From JBBRHH01 sp963788015 (GTDB lineage: Bacteria > Planctomycetota > Phycisphaerae > Tepidisphaerales > Tepidisphaeraceae), in NCBI GenBank assembly GCA_963788015.1, contig CAWBEY010000012.1, forward strand, positions 1,426,001 through 1,490,000: a stretch of 64,000 nucleotides of DNA, written 5' to 3'. Shown here piece by piece: positions 1 to 13,076 of this stretch. Made by a program: the position numbers and the translations under genes. The notes beneath the pieces are model-generated. The model made no database searches. It was not told the origin of the DNA and was given only the letters and a program-made list of their open reading frames with translations. Each line of letters opens with the position of its first letter. The stretch's first letter is position 1.

Positions 1-298
1 TGAGTGAGCGGAAGAGGGGCTGGGTGGGGCCGTCGAGGAGTGCTTCCCCGACGCGGAAGGTTACGGGGAGGAGGGGCAGGGAGATCAGCTTGGCGGCGAT
101 TGCGGCGATGGCGGCGATGCCGAGGTTGGCGTTGAGGACGAGAACCAGGAGGGCGATGAAGATGATGAGGCCCGGCGCCTGGCCGAAGCCGGGCATGAAG
201 CCGGCGATGCCGCCGAGGGTACAGGCGAGGAATAGCTGCGTGGGAGTGCAATCGCCGCGGAGGACGCCGCCGATGGAGCGAGTAATCATGGCGGGCAT
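1..298 (-). CDS. Partial small membrane protein, TIGR03546-like
   Basis: The gene enters the window from the left, so only about 99 N-terminal codons are visible. I see a short polar start followed by two hydrophobic stretches separated by a G-F-M-P-G turn, then a segment rich in A/I/L and ending in an amphipathic R-V-G-E-A-L-L-D stretch. That layout (a small loop between two helices, then a third helix and an amphipathic segment) resembles the N-terminus of the TIGR03546 integral membrane family, whose function is unknown. Two start codons are possible, at 298 and 289; I used the outer one. The family assignment rests on pattern memory only and could be wrong; that it is a membrane protein is clear. 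Confidence 0.45.
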   Translation of the reverse strand, partial: MPAMITRSIGGVLRGDCTPTQLFLACTLGGIAGFMPGFGQAPGLIIFIALLVLVLNANLGIAAIAAIAAKLISLPLLPVTFRVGEALLDGPTQPLFRSL

Positions 299-347
299 TG
301 TAACCGAACGGGCGGCGGGTTGCCTGTAGCTCGAGCGATCCGTGGGC

Positions 348-1360
348 TTATTCGTTGAAGGCCATCTGGCGCTGGGCGGTGATTTCTTCGTAGGCGATTT
401 TGTGCATGTAGTTGTTGAACTCTTTGGAGACGGCGGCCATGTCTTCGCCCAGGTACCATTCGATCATGGGTTTGACGGCGTTGCGGTTCCAGGGGAGGCC
501 GGCGCGGTTGTGGGAGCGGGTGGCGTCGTGGACGGTGCCGTTGGCGGTTTCGGTCATCCACTTTTGCATGGCCGGGCGGTACTTGCCATCTTCGGCCTCC
601 CAGAGGAATCGTGCGAAGGCCCAGCTCTGGGCGTAGAAGGCATCAATGCGGTCCATCTTTTCAGAGACGATGTCGCCGGCGTGCATGGTGACGAGCTTTT
701 CGAGGGGCCAGAGTGCGTCGGCGTCCATGGCTTTGCGGAGGCTGTTGGCGCGGTAGTGGTTGGCAGAGAGATTCCAGCGCGGGAGCTTCTTCTGCCAAGT
801 GACGGATTCGAACATGCAGGCGATGCCTTCTTCGAGAAATGGAGGAAGGCGGCCTTTGAAATGCCGGCCGCAGTATTGGTGCCAGCCTTCGTGGGCGGCG
901 ACGGAGAAGGTGGCGCTGCGGCCGATGTAATAGGAGACGTAGCGGTCGTAGACGGTGTAGCCGCCGGAGCGGATCTGGAGATAGATTACAGAGTCCTGGC
1001 CGGTGGACTTTTTGGTGAACGTGTCCCACTCGGTGCGGGTGCGGAAGATGTAGCAGTCCATGGGATGGGCGGTGAGGGCCAGGTCGGGGGTGAGCTCGTG
1101 ATAGCGCGAGAGGCGCCTTCCATGAGCTGGGGGAGCATTTCGAGCGTGTCGTCGTCTTCGATGGTGGTGTGGATGTGATAGTGGGGAGTGGCAAGGAGCT
1201 TAGCGGGCTGGCTGTCGTAGGACCACGCTTCGACATCGCTGCCGGCGGCCGCGGCGGGGCCGTTCCACTGGCCAAGCTTGGAGGCGGCGGTGGTGCAGCC
1301 GGCGAGGGTGAGGCCTGCCAGAAGGGCGAAGAGGCTAAGGACGCGGCGGGGACTGATCAT
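348..1360 (-). CDS. Lipoprotein with HEXXH metallopeptidase-like domain (DUF1570-like), frameshifted
   Basis: The N-terminus (start at 1360) has a basic start, a hydrophobic core and a lipobox L-A-G-C around residue 22, so this is a predicted secreted lipoprotein. The body carries A-H-E-G-W-H-Q-Y, a HEXXH zinc motif, followed about 15 residues later by P-P-F-L-E-E-G-I-A, the acidic motif expected downstream in gluzincin-type families such as DUF1570. Substrate is unknown. The reading frame shifts near 1108: before it the protein reads ...L-P-Q-L-M-E-G-A, after it ...R-Y-H-E-L-T-P-D. Both halves are clearly one protein, and the break matches the indels seen in essential genes of this window, so I treat it as a sequence error. 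The stop is at 348. A divergent gene begins at 1434. Confidence 0.6.
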
Positions 1361-1433
1361 GGTGATCCATTTCAAACGGGGCGAGGAAGCGCGGCGGCGA
1401 CAGGCCGGCGCGGCTCCCCTACCATTGACACCC

Positions 1434-2117
1434 ATGAGCACCATCCGATTCGACGTTATCAGTATCGGCACGCTGAGCCGAAACCGATTATGGAACGAGC
1501 AGCAACCCGTAAGAACCGCTCATGCCACCACAACGCTGATCCGCGCGGGAAAGCGGCACATTCTGATCGATCCTGGCTTGCCCGGCGTTGCGATCGGCGC
1601 CCGCTTGTTTGAGCGGACGGGACTGAGACCCGAGCAGATCGACACGGTCTTCCTGACCAATTTCCGCCCGTCGCACCGGGCGGGGCTGTCGGCCTTTTCG
1701 GAGGCCACGGTGCTCATCCATGAGAACGAGAAGCAGTTCGTTCAGGAGCAACTCGATCGTCTGATCGAGGAGGCGCCCGAGGAAGATATCGACCGCAAAC
1801 ACGTGCGGATGGAGTTGCAGTTGCTAAATTCTTTCAAGAGCGCCCAGGACGAAATCATTGAAAACCTCGATCTTTTCCCTCTGTTTGGCTACACGCCCGG
1901 CACGTGCGGGCTTTTGCTGACGCTGCCGACGCAGACAGTTTTGATTGCGGGCGACGCGGTGGCGACGCAGGAACATTTTCTGGCCGGCCAAGTGCTGAGC
2001 GACGCGTACGACCTGGACAAGGCGCGGGAGTCGCTGAGCGAGGTGTACGAGATCGCGGACCTGGTGATCCCGGCGCACGACAACCTGTTTATGAATCCGC
2101 GCAGCTATGGGATGTAA
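1434..2117 (+). CDS. Metallo-beta-lactamase-fold hydrolase with degenerate metal site
   Basis: A 227-residue protein with the layout of the MBL fold: an N-terminal beta sheet, I-L-I-D-P-G-L near residue 45, V-L-I-A-G-D-A near residue 172 and V-I-P-A-H-D-N near the C-terminus. The central motif, normally HXHXDH, reads N-F-R-P-S-H, so only its last histidine remains; the distal aspartate and histidine are kept. The enzyme may bind one metal, or none, and its reaction cannot be predicted. I chose the ATG at 1434 because the upstream open frame overlaps the divergent lipoprotein and has no similarity to the fold. It stands alone, with a 262-base gap before the next gene, in which I see nothing recognisable. 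Confidence 0.65.
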   Translation: MSTIRFDVISIGTLSRNRLWNEQQPVRTAHATTTLIRAGKRHILIDPGLPGVAIGARLFERTGLRPEQIDTVFLTNFRPSHRAGLSAFSEATVLIHENEKQFVQEQLDRLIEEAPEEDIDRKHVRMELQLLNSFKSAQDEIIENLDLFPLFGYTPGTCGLLLTLPTQTVLIAGDAVATQEHFLAGQVLSDAYDLDKARESLSEVYEIADLVIPAHDNLFMNPRSYGM

Positions 2118-2379
2118 GGCAATTGCCGGCGGGATTGATGCGTATCTTTCCGCCGCGGCCGATCCCAGAGAACCAAGTTTTTTTTACGAGTTATCGGACG
2201 ATTCAAATTTCGAATGGCATTGCCAGCGTGTCCGCGGGCGAGTGTTCATGGGCAGGGCAGTTATTGCCGGTGATTGAATTGACGCTGAATGCGTAGGCAT
2301 GGACAAGCTACCTTTCCAACGATTGCAAGGCGAGTGAAGGGACTGGGAGGGGCAGAGCAAAGATGGTGCCTTTGTGAAA

Positions 2380-2781
2380 TCAGGACTGCACTGGAACGTT
2401 GCCGGTGGTGTGCAGGGTATATTTCCGGACGTGGTCGAGCATCTCGCTGATGGAGAAGGTGGCTTTGATGAGATAGGCCTTGGCGCCGAGTTGCTCGGCG
2501 CGGCGGATGCAGTGGGTGTCGGAGACGGCGGTCATCATGATGACCGGGAGGGATCGCCACGCGGCGTTTTCCTGGAGGATTTCGAGGAAGGTGAGGCCGT
2601 CGATTTCAGGCATGGCGACGTCGAGGAGGATGAGGTTGGGGAGATCGGCCGACAAAGCGTCGAGGGCTTCTTTGCCGTTGTTGGCGGTGACGGTCTGGTA
2701 GCCTTCGCGCTGCAGGAGGCGGGCGAGCATGTCGCGGGCCGAGGCGGTGTCATCGACGATCATGATCTTTGGCATCATCAC
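2380..2781 (-). CDS. Single-domain response regulator (CheY-like)
   Basis: A 133-residue receiver domain with nothing attached. The acidic pair D10-D11, the phosphoacceptor D54 in L-L-D-V-A-M-P-E, T84 in M-M-T-A and K106 in L-I-K-A are all in place, so it should be phosphorylatable. The start has three consecutive methionines; the exact one is uncertain. It lies 131 bases downstream of the hybrid histidine kinase on the same strand and may be its partner, or a diffusible relay from the kinase's HPt domain. That pairing is inference from position. There is no output domain, so it must act by binding another protein. Confidence 0.85.
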   Translation of the reverse strand: MMMPKIMIVDDTASARDMLARLLQREGYQTVTANNGKEALDALSADLPNLILLDVAMPEIDGLTFLEILQENAAWRSLPVIMMTAVSDTHCIRRAEQLGAKAYLIKATFSISEMLDHVRKYTLHTTGNVPVQS

Positions 2782-2911
2782 AATCCACTCTCCGCATCAG
2801 TGCCGCCGGAAAGTTACCATGGGTTGGCGGCACTGCAATAGTTACGAAACGCGTTTGGGATATGTTCAGGGGGACGGACGGGCCGAGCTAGGTTGTCAAC
2901 AGTATTGCGAT

Positions 2912-6496
<3,585 letters not shown>

Positions 6497-6720
6497 GGGT
6501 TTCCGGTCGAGTTCATGGGCGCGGAGCTTGCGCGTTGGGCGACGAGACAATTTTGGCCGCTGGATTGGTATCGTCTGAAATGGGAAGGAAGTTTCTTTGG
6601 GAATTGATTCATCGGTGCATTGATCCATTGAAAAGCGTGCTGTGCGTCGTTGGGGAAGAGGACTCACCTGAGCTTCCCCACGAATGGTGGGCGCGCCAAA
6701 AGACAGGATAATGCCTGTTC

Positions 6721-7014
6721 ATGGAGCGAATCATGGCAAAGCGGAAGTTCACACGGGAGTTCAAGATGTCAGCAGTTCAACTGGTCAACCAGCAAGGTTA
6801 CAGCGTCAGCCAGGCCGGCAAGAGCCTGGGTGTCGATCCCAGCAGCGTGCGTTACTGGGTGGGTAAGTTCTCGGCCCAGGCGGGAGCGGGTCCCAGCGGC
6901 GAGGGAGCATTGCAGGTGGAGTTGCGGCAGTTGCGCAAGGAGAACGCGCGGCTGACGATGGAGCGTGACATTTTAAAAAAAGCGGCGGTGTTCTTTGCGA
7001 AGGAGCAGCTGTGA
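6721..7014 (+). CDS. IS3-family transposase OrfA (in deleted copy)
   Basis: A 97-residue helix-turn-helix protein, M-A-K-R-K-F-T-R-E-F-K at the start and a leucine-zipper-like C-terminus (L-R-Q-L-R-K-E-N-A-R-L), identical in sequence to the OrfA at 42815. In IS3 elements OrfA binds the terminal repeats and is fused to OrfB by a programmed -1 frameshift; the A7G slippery run is present near its end here too. With orfB deleted the free OrfA could act as an inhibitor of the intact element, a known role of OrfA in the family, though that is inference here. Confidence 0.9.
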   Translation: MERIMAKRKFTREFKMSAVQLVNQQGYSVSQAGKSLGVDPSSVRYWVGKFSAQAGAGPSGEGALQVELRQLRKENARLTMERDILKKAAVFFAKEQL

Positions 7015-7122
7015 AGTTCGCCTTCATCAAAGCATCGTTGTGCATGTTTCCGGTAACGGCCGGCCAAAAGCAAGAAGAAGTTCATTCCCCGCACCGAAGC
7101 GTTCGAGGCCAGTCTCAGTTAA
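7011..7122 (+). pseudogene. Remnant of IS3-family transposase OrfB
   Basis: Starts with the same GTG and first residues (K-F-A-F-I-K-A-S-L-C-M-F) as the intact OrfB at 43105, then runs into two internal deletions that remove the whole DDE catalytic core. The last bases reproduce the intact gene's end, E-A-F-E-A-S-L-S and the stop at 7120-7122, but in a different frame after the deletions. It cannot be functional. Confidence 0.85.
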
Positions 7123-7219
7123 TCATCGTGCGCCCACCGTTCGTGCCTCAATCCGCTCCCAACAACACGTTTGCAACCCTCCGTTTTATCTACCTCAAAC
7201 TAATCCCTCCCCCCTTTAA

Positions 7220-7249
7220 TTGACTCGCGGCTCCCCAAAAGGCTATACC
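7220..7249 (+). promoter_or_regulatory. Probable sigma70-type promoter of the imuA-imuB-dnaE2 cassette
   Basis: TTGACT at 7220-7225 and TATACC at 7244-7249, separated by 18 bases, lie about 30 bases before the imuA start. Both boxes are close to consensus. The -10 box overlaps a perfect palindrome (see next entry). Confidence 0.45.
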
Positions 7250-7260
7250 CTAACATATAG
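7243..7260. promoter_or_regulatory. Candidate damage-response operator, CTATA-N8-TATAG
   Basis: A perfect 5-base inverted repeat with an 8-base spacer sits on the -10 box of the mutasome operon. The spacing equals that of the proteobacterial LexA box (CTGT-N8-ACAG), although the half-site differs. imuA-imuB-dnaE2 cassettes are LexA-controlled in many bacteria, so a LexA-like or analogous repressor site here is plausible. A single occurrence is weak evidence. Confidence 0.4.
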
Positions 7261-7278
7261 CAAACTACGGCGGGAGCC

Positions 7279-8059
7279 ATGCGGTTTATTACTTGTCATC
7301 GCGGCCAACTTCAACACGTGGGGCTTGCCCAGCTCATGGCCGGGCGGGAATACGCGTTTTCAACTGGCATTCCCGAACTCGATGATCTGGCCCCGGCGGG
7401 AGGATTTGCTCGGGGGGCCGTGCATGAAATTCTCTCCGATCCCGCTCAGGGCGAGCCCCTCTCTTTTGCACTACTTTTGGCGCGGGCCGCCTGTGATCCA
7501 CAGCGCGGAGATGAAGCATTGCGGCTGCCAGGGGCGGGATTTTCTGCACCATGGAAACCGGCCGCGCCAATGGTTTGGTGCGATCCCGCTCGCCGGCTTT
7601 ATCCCCCCGCGCTGGCGGCCGCCGGGGTTTCGCTCGAGCGGCTTTTTATTCTGCGCCCCACAACCCCGGCCGACTTGATCTGGACAATCGCCGAGAGCCT
7701 GCGGTGCAAGGGGGTGGGCGCGACGGTGGCGGGGGTTTCGCATCTGTCACGCATCCAGGCAAGGCGCCTGCAACTGGCGGCCGAGAGCGGAGGGGGCGTG
7801 GGGCTGCTGCTGTCGCCCGGCGGGGGCGGCTTCAGCCCATTACGCCGCCGCCACGCGATGGCTGGTGTCGCCCGCGCCCGGAACACGAGTTGCGCAACGA
7901 TGGAAGATCCAACTGATTCATAGCCATGGAGGGGGCCACGGAGGGCAATTGAACAAAACTGTCCTTCTGGAGGTGTGCCGTGAAACAGGTCATGTGCGTG
8001 CTGCTGCCCCATTGGCCGATCGATCGATTGCGACGCAAACAGCCGGCTTATCGGCATAA
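7279..8059 (+). CDS. imuA: ImuA, mutasome accessory protein (frameshifted)
   Basis: A RecA/SulA-like protein of about 260 residues that works with ImuB and DnaE2 in translesion synthesis. The N-terminal part has the family look: F-S-T-G-I-P-E-L-D-D-L-A-P-A-G-G-F-A-R-G, followed by a long beta-alpha region with W-C-D-P-A and L-E-R-L-F-I-L-R. The frame shifts near 7830, next to a run of five G. In the new frame the expected C-terminus appears: A-T-R-W-L-V-S-P-A-P, R-W-K-I-Q-L-I-H-S-H-G-G-G and R-A-A-A-P-L-A-D-R-S, ending at 8059. This overlaps imuB by 80 bases. The intact C-terminal motif shows the break is a sequence error, not decay. First gene of the cassette. Confidence 0.85.
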
Positions 8060-9629
8060 GCCGGTAGTTTTAATTGAATCGACGGCCACCCGTCAAAAAG
8101 TGATCGCCGTTTCGAAAGAAGCAACACATTTGGGCATCCGCCCCGGCATGACGCTGGCCGAGGCGCGGGCGTTGTATGCGCAGGTGATGCCCGCCCCGCA
8201 CGAGGCGGATCGCGATGCACGGGCGCTCGTGGCGCTTGGAAAATGGATGACGCGGTTTAGCCCGGTGGTGGCGACTGGCAGGGGCTTGACTCCCATCGAC
8301 TCAGAACAATCTGCTTCGCTCTTCCTAGACGTTACCGGCTGCGAGCGTCTTTACGGCGGATTGGGTTGCCTGATGAAGCAGGTGGCCGATTGCATGCACT
8401 CCCTTGATCTCACAGCGCGAGTGGCCATCGCCCCCACGCCCGGCGCGGCCTGGGCGATTGCCTTTGCCGGACAAGATCAGAGCGTTGTGGGGCAAGAGGA
8501 TCTGTCAAAGGTTTTGGCCACCCTGTCGCCGCGGGCGTTGCGGATCGAGGAAGAGATTGTTAACTGCCTCCGCCACCTTGGCCTTCAAACCATTGGGCAA
8601 TTGATCGCCCTTCCACGGGCGCTTTTGCCGGCGCGGTTTGGCAGGCAACTCCTGCTGCGCCTGGATCAGGCGCTGGGTCGGGTGGCCGAGCCTCTTGTTC
8701 CGCTGATCCACGAAGAGCCTGTTCAGGCGGCGATGGATTTTGATGGGGTTATTCAATCGCTGGAAACCCTGTGGGTGGTTTTTCAGCAGCTTTTGCGTGA
8801 CATCATCACGCAGCTTGCAAAACGGGGTGCGGGGGCTCGCCGGCTGGATGCGCGGTTTCTTCGGCCCCATGCCGCCCCCATCGAAAAGACAATCCTCCTG
8901 TCACGGCCAACGCGCGACGCACAAAATCTCTTCAACCTGCTGCGCTGCGCACTGGAGGATGTGAAGGACCCGGAATTCAGGGTGTTGGGCTCGGGAAGAA
9001 AAAAACGGATTGCCGCTTCGCACCACATGCAGCAGGCGGAATTTACTCCAGATGGATTTACCGGCCTGCGCCTCAGCGTCCCCCTTTTTGAAAAAATCAG
9101 CGCTGATCAAATCGGCCTGCTGCAACACGAGCAACACGCAGGAGAAATTGAATTCGACCACTTTATCGAACGGCTGCGCATTCGCCTGGGCCCCAACGCA
9201 ATTACGCAGGCGGATCTGGTGGAATCGTATATTCCCGAGCGCGCCTGCCGGTTGGTCGAACCAATCTCAACGCGGGTTTTGAGCGCACGAAAACGGCCGG
9301 TGATCAAACAAAAGAGGAAGAATGTGGAGGAGGAAAAGTTTGTTTGCCCATCGTTTCGGCCGCTGCACCTGCTGGGTCAACCCGCGGAGCTGCGCGTAAT
9401 GGTCTCGCCCTCAGATGATCGCAACGGCCGGCCTGTTTCGTTCACCCATGCCGGGGAGGTGCATCGCGTAATCCACTCCGCCGGCCCGGAGCGGATTGCC
9501 GGCCAATGGTGGGACGCCCATCACAAAACCCGCGATTATTTTGACGTGGAAGACCTCGAAGGCAAACGCTTCTGGATGTTTCGCGTGGTGCAAAGCGGGA
9601 AATGGTATCTGCACGGTGTCTTTGAATAG
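7980..9629 (+). CDS. imuB: ImuB, catalytically inactive Y-family polymerase-like protein
   Basis: A 549-residue protein with the Y-family polymerase palm/finger layout. The N-terminal strand, which in active enzymes carries the metal-binding Asp (D-M-D-A-F-F), reads V-L-L-P-H-W-P-I-D-R-L, as in ImuB proteins, so it should not polymerise. Known role of the family: the hub of the mutasome, binding the beta clamp, ImuA and DnaE2. Further signs are G-I-R-P-G-M-T-L-A-E-A-R-A-L near residue 57, a helix-hairpin-helix-like stretch around residues 190-215, and the C-terminal W-W-D-A-H-H-K-T-R-D-Y-F that is typical of ImuB. Start is GTG at 7980 behind a GGAGG at 7970; an ATG lies at 7992. It overlaps imuA and is followed 14 bases later by dnaE2, so one transcript. 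Confidence 0.9.
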   Translation: MKQVMCVLLPHWPIDRLRRKQPAYRHKPVVLIESTATRQKVIAVSKEATHLGIRPGMTLAEARALYAQVMPAPHEADRDARALVALGKWMTRFSPVVATGRGLTPIDSEQSASLFLDVTGCERLYGGLGCLMKQVADCMHSLDLTARVAIAPTPGAAWAIAFAGQDQSVVGQEDLSKVLATLSPRALRIEEEIVNCLRHLGLQTIGQLIALPRALLPARFGRQLLLRLDQALGRVAEPLVPLIHEEPVQAAMDFDGVIQSLETLWVVFQQLLRDIITQLAKRGAGARRLDARFLRPHAAPIEKTILLSRPTRDAQNLFNLLRCALEDVKDPEFRVLGSGRKKRIAASHHMQQAEFTPDGFTGLRLSVPLFEKISADQIGLLQHEQHAGEIEFDHFIERLRIRLGPNAITQADLVESYIPERACRLVEPISTRVLSARKRPVIKQKRKNVEEEKFVCPSFRPLHLLGQPAELRVMVSPSDDRNGRPVSFTHAGEVHRVIHSAGPERIAGQWWDAHHKTRDYFDVEDLEGKRFWMFRVVQSGKWYLHGVFE

Positions 9630-9643
9630 TCGCTTTATTTCCT

Positions 9644-12600
9644 ATGCCCGAATACCCCGATGCCAAACTTCGCGAAGCTCTGACGCCGCCCCAGTCGGTT
9701 TCGGCGGCCCATTGCGCTTATGCGGAACTGGATGTCACCACCAACTTTTCATTCCTGCGCGGCGCATCGCATCCGGATGAGCTGGTGTATCGCGCGGCCG
9801 AATTGGGATATCGCGCCATTGCCGTGACCGACCTCAACAGCCTCGCCGGCGTGGTCCGCGCCCACGATGCCGCAAAACAGGCGGGCCTGAAGCTGCTGGT
9901 GGGCTGCCGCCTCCGGTTTACCGATGCGCCAGACTTGCTGGTCTGGCCGACGGATCGGCCTGCATATGCCCGTCTCTGCCGATTGCTCACCCTCGGCAAG
10001 CGTCGCGCGGAAAAAGGCATGTGCCATCTCACCTTGAATGATTTTCTCACCAACAACCACGGGCTGCTGGCGGCCGTTGCTTTCTCCCCCTCTTCACCAA
10101 ACCCTGAATCTCGGGCTCTTGGCCTTCTTCGAGAATCACTGGGCCAACGCATCTCCCTGGCGGCCAGTTGCCTGCACGGCCCCGACGATGCTGCCCGCAT
10201 GCGGCGGCTGCGTTCTCTTTCCCGCCAGTTCAACATCCCCCTGCTCGCCACAAATCACGTTCATTATCACGATCCCTCCCGCCGGCCGCTCCAGGACATT
10301 CTTACCTGCATTCGCTACGGTTGCACAATTCAGGAAGCGGGGTATCGCCTCTTCTCCAACGCCGAGCGCCACCTCAAGTCGCCGGCCCAGATGCACCGTT
10401 TGTTCATCGACTATCCCGAGGCCATTCGGCGCGGCATCGAGATCGCCGAGCAATGCACCTTTTCACTGGATGAGTTGAAGTACGAATATCCCGATGAACT
10501 GGCCCCGCCGGGCGAGACAGTCGCTTCAGTACCTCACCCGCCTGACGTGGGAAGGTGCGGCCCAGCGCTATCCGGAAGGGATTTTGGAGAAGGTACGGTG
10601 GCAGATCGAGCATGAGCTGGAACTGATCGAGCGGCTGAAGTTCGAGGCGTATTTTCTGACGGTTTACGATCTGGTGCGCTTCGCGCGCTCGCGCGAGATT
10701 CTGTGCCAGGGGCGCGGATCGGCCGCCAATTCCGCGGTCTGCTACTGCCTGGGCGTCACCTGCGTCGATCCGGCCAGGATGGATGTGCTGTTCGAGCGGT
10801 TCATCAGCGCCGCCCGCAACGAGCCCCCGGACATCGACGTGGATTTCGAGCATGAGCGGCGGGAGGAAGTGCTCCAATACCTCTATGAAAAATATGGCCG
10901 CGAGCGCGCGGGCATGACGGCGGAGGTGATCACCTACCGGGGCCGATCGGCCGTGCGCGACGTGGGAAAGGCCCTGGGCCTGAGCCTCGACACCGTGGAC
11001 CACATGGCCAAGCGCCTGGACTGGTGGCACCGCGGCACGCTCAGCGAAGAACAGCTTCGCGAGGCCGGCCTCGATCCGGCGGATCGAACGGTGCATCAGG
11101 TCGTCGCACTCACCGGCCAGCTTCTGGGCTTCCCCCGCCACCTCAGCCAGCACGTGGGAGGCATGGTGATGACGAAGGGGCCTTTGTGTGAGATGGTGCC
11201 AATCGAAAACGCCAGCATGCCGGATCGCACCGTCATCGAGTGGGACAAGGACGACATTGACGCACTGGGGATTTTGAAAGTCGATGCGCTGGCTTTGGGG
11301 ATGCTGACGTGCATTTCCAAGGCGCTGAAGTTTGTGAACGACCTTTCGGCCACGGACGCGCCCCAATTCATGCCAGTCCGAAAAACGGATTTGCCGGTTG
11401 CCTCTCCGCCAGACAATCCCCATTACAACGCCCCCATCACTTACGCACGCCGTCAGCCCCGGTGGGTGAAACCGGCCTCCTCGCCCCCGGCTCTGGTTGC
11501 CAGGGCAAAGCCGGTGACGAAATCCACTTCAACAGCGCCAGCACCCATTCAGTTCCCCCTCCACCTCCACACCATCCCTCCCGAAGATCCGGCCGTCTAC
11601 GACATGATCTGCCACGCCGACACCATCGGCGTTTTTCAAATCGAATCACGGGCACAGATGTCGATGCTGCCCCGCCTTCGGCCGCGATGTTTTTATGATC
11701 TGGTCATTGAAGTCGCCATCGTGCGCCCCGGGCCGATTCAGGGAGACATGGTTCATCCTTATCTCCGCCGGCGCAATGGAGAGGAGGCGGTGTCGTATCC
11801 CAGCGAAGCCCTGCGGCACGTGCTGGAGAAGACGCTGGGCGTGCCGCTGTTTCAGGAGCAGGCGATGCGCATCGCCATGGTCGCCGCCGGCTTCAGCGCG
11901 GATGAAGCCGATCGCCTGCGCCGCGCGATGGCCGCCTGGAGACGCAATGGGGCGATCGACGGCTTCCATGAAAAGATCGTCAGCGGCATGCTCAACAATG
12001 GCTACACGCAGGAGTTTGCCGAGCAATGCTTCAACCAGATCAGGGGCTTTGGCGAATATGGCTTTCCCGAAAGCCACGCCGCCTCCTTCGCATTGCTGGT
12101 TTACGTTTCGGCCTGGCTGAAGTGGCATCACCCGGCCGCTTTCGCAGCGGCGCTGATCAACAGCCAGCCCATGGGTTTCTATGCCCCCGCCCAGATTGTG
12201 CGCGATGCAAAAGAGCATGGCGTGAAAGTGCGGCCGGCGGATGTGAATCAGAGCGATTGGGATTGCACGCTGGAGGGTTCGGGGGGGAGGGTTCAGGGTT
12301 CGGGGTTCAGGGTTCAGGAGTTGGAGGCGGAAGGCAATGGTCCCGTATTGCGTTTGGGACTGCGCATTATCAAGCATTTTAAGTCGGATTATGCGGTGCG
12401 GATCATGCAGGTGCGCCAGGCCTCGGGACAGTTTGCGTCCATTGCTCATTTTCATCGCGCCACCGGCTTGCCGGTTTCGGCTTTGCGCCTGCTGGCGGAG
12501 GCGGATGCCTTTACCTCACTCAATCTCACGCGCCGGCAGGCGCTGTGGGAGGTTCTCTCTCTCTCCGACGAAGCCGCTCCCCTTTTTGACGCGCCTCCCT

Positions 12601-13052
12601 CCGACTCCCCTTCGCCGCTGCTTCCGACGATGTCCCTCGGCCAGGAGATCATGACCGACTACTCCACCGCCGGCCTGTCGCTGAAGAACCATCCGCTCGC
12701 GCTCTTGCGCGATCATTTCACGCAGAACAAGATCATCACCGCCGCCCAGCTGCGCAGCATCCCGCATGGAAAGTGGGTGCGCGTGGCCGGGCTGGTGTTG
12801 ATCCGCCAGCGGCCCGGCACGGCTTCGGGGATTGTGTTTGAAACATTGGAAGACGAAACGGGCATCGTCAATCTGATCGTGCGCCCGGATATTTACGATC
12901 GCTACCGCCCCGCCGCCCGCCACGCCGCGCTTCTGCAGGCCGAGGGAAACGTAGAGCGCCAGGGCGAGATCATTCACATCATGGCCAGACGCCTGACCGA
13001 CCTGAGCCCCCTGCTCACCGGCTATGAATTTCACTCCCGCGACTTTCATTAA
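9644..13052 (+). CDS. dnaE2: DnaE2, error-prone DNA polymerase III alpha (frameshifted)
   Basis: About 1,135 residues. The PHP domain opens with Y-A-E-L-D-V-T-T-N-F-S-F-L-R-G and is followed by the polymerase core with G-R-G-S-A-A-N-S-A-V and P-P-D-I-D-V-D-F-E-H-E-R (catalytic acids), then a helix-hairpin-helix region and a C-terminal OB fold (V-R-V-A-G-L-V-L-I-R-Q-R-P-G-T). A single-base break lies near 10510, where E-L-A-P-P-G-E-T continues in the next frame as L-Q-Y-L-T-R-L-T-W-E-G. Two inserts stand out: a proline-rich stretch of about 55 residues after A-L-K-F-V-N-D-L, and a Gly/Gln-rich stretch at 12274-12318 encoded by a heptanucleotide repeat. DnaE2 performs lesion bypass with ImuB. 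Last gene of the cassette. Confidence 0.93.
12274..12318 (+). repeat. GGTTCAG/GGTTCGG heptad array inside dnaE2
   Basis: Tandem 7-base units of the form GGTTCAG and GGTTCGG, read in frame as G-R-V-Q-G-S-G-F-R-V-Q. The same array type occurs in non-coding DNA at 51416-51445. Three heptads equal 21 bases, so the array does not disturb the frame. A run of seven G precedes it. Confidence 0.8.
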
Positions 13053-13076
13053 CACGCCCCGCATGCCGCGGGTACG

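Larger units (their letters stand above)
6669..7150 (+). mobile_element. IS3-family element, internally deleted copy
   Basis: The left end begins TGAGCTTCCCCACGAATGG, the same inverted repeat as the intact copy at 42764. The first 390 bases match that copy almost exactly, including all of orfA. After the first 17 codons of orfB two internal blocks are gone: the sequence jumps to the GGCCAAAAGCAAGAAG region and then from CCCCGCACC to the orfB end. The right end is also eroded: the terminal GAAGCTCA is replaced by a shortened form. The element is 482 bases against 1,235 for the intact copy. It cannot make its own transposase but could be mobilised by the intact copy only if the damaged right end still works. 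Confidence 0.85.

Noticed and set aside
9644..13052. Two separate genes for the PHP part and the polymerase part of DnaE2
   Set aside because: The frames meet in the middle of a conserved stretch and continue without loss; the same one-base breaks occur in rpoB and rpoC.
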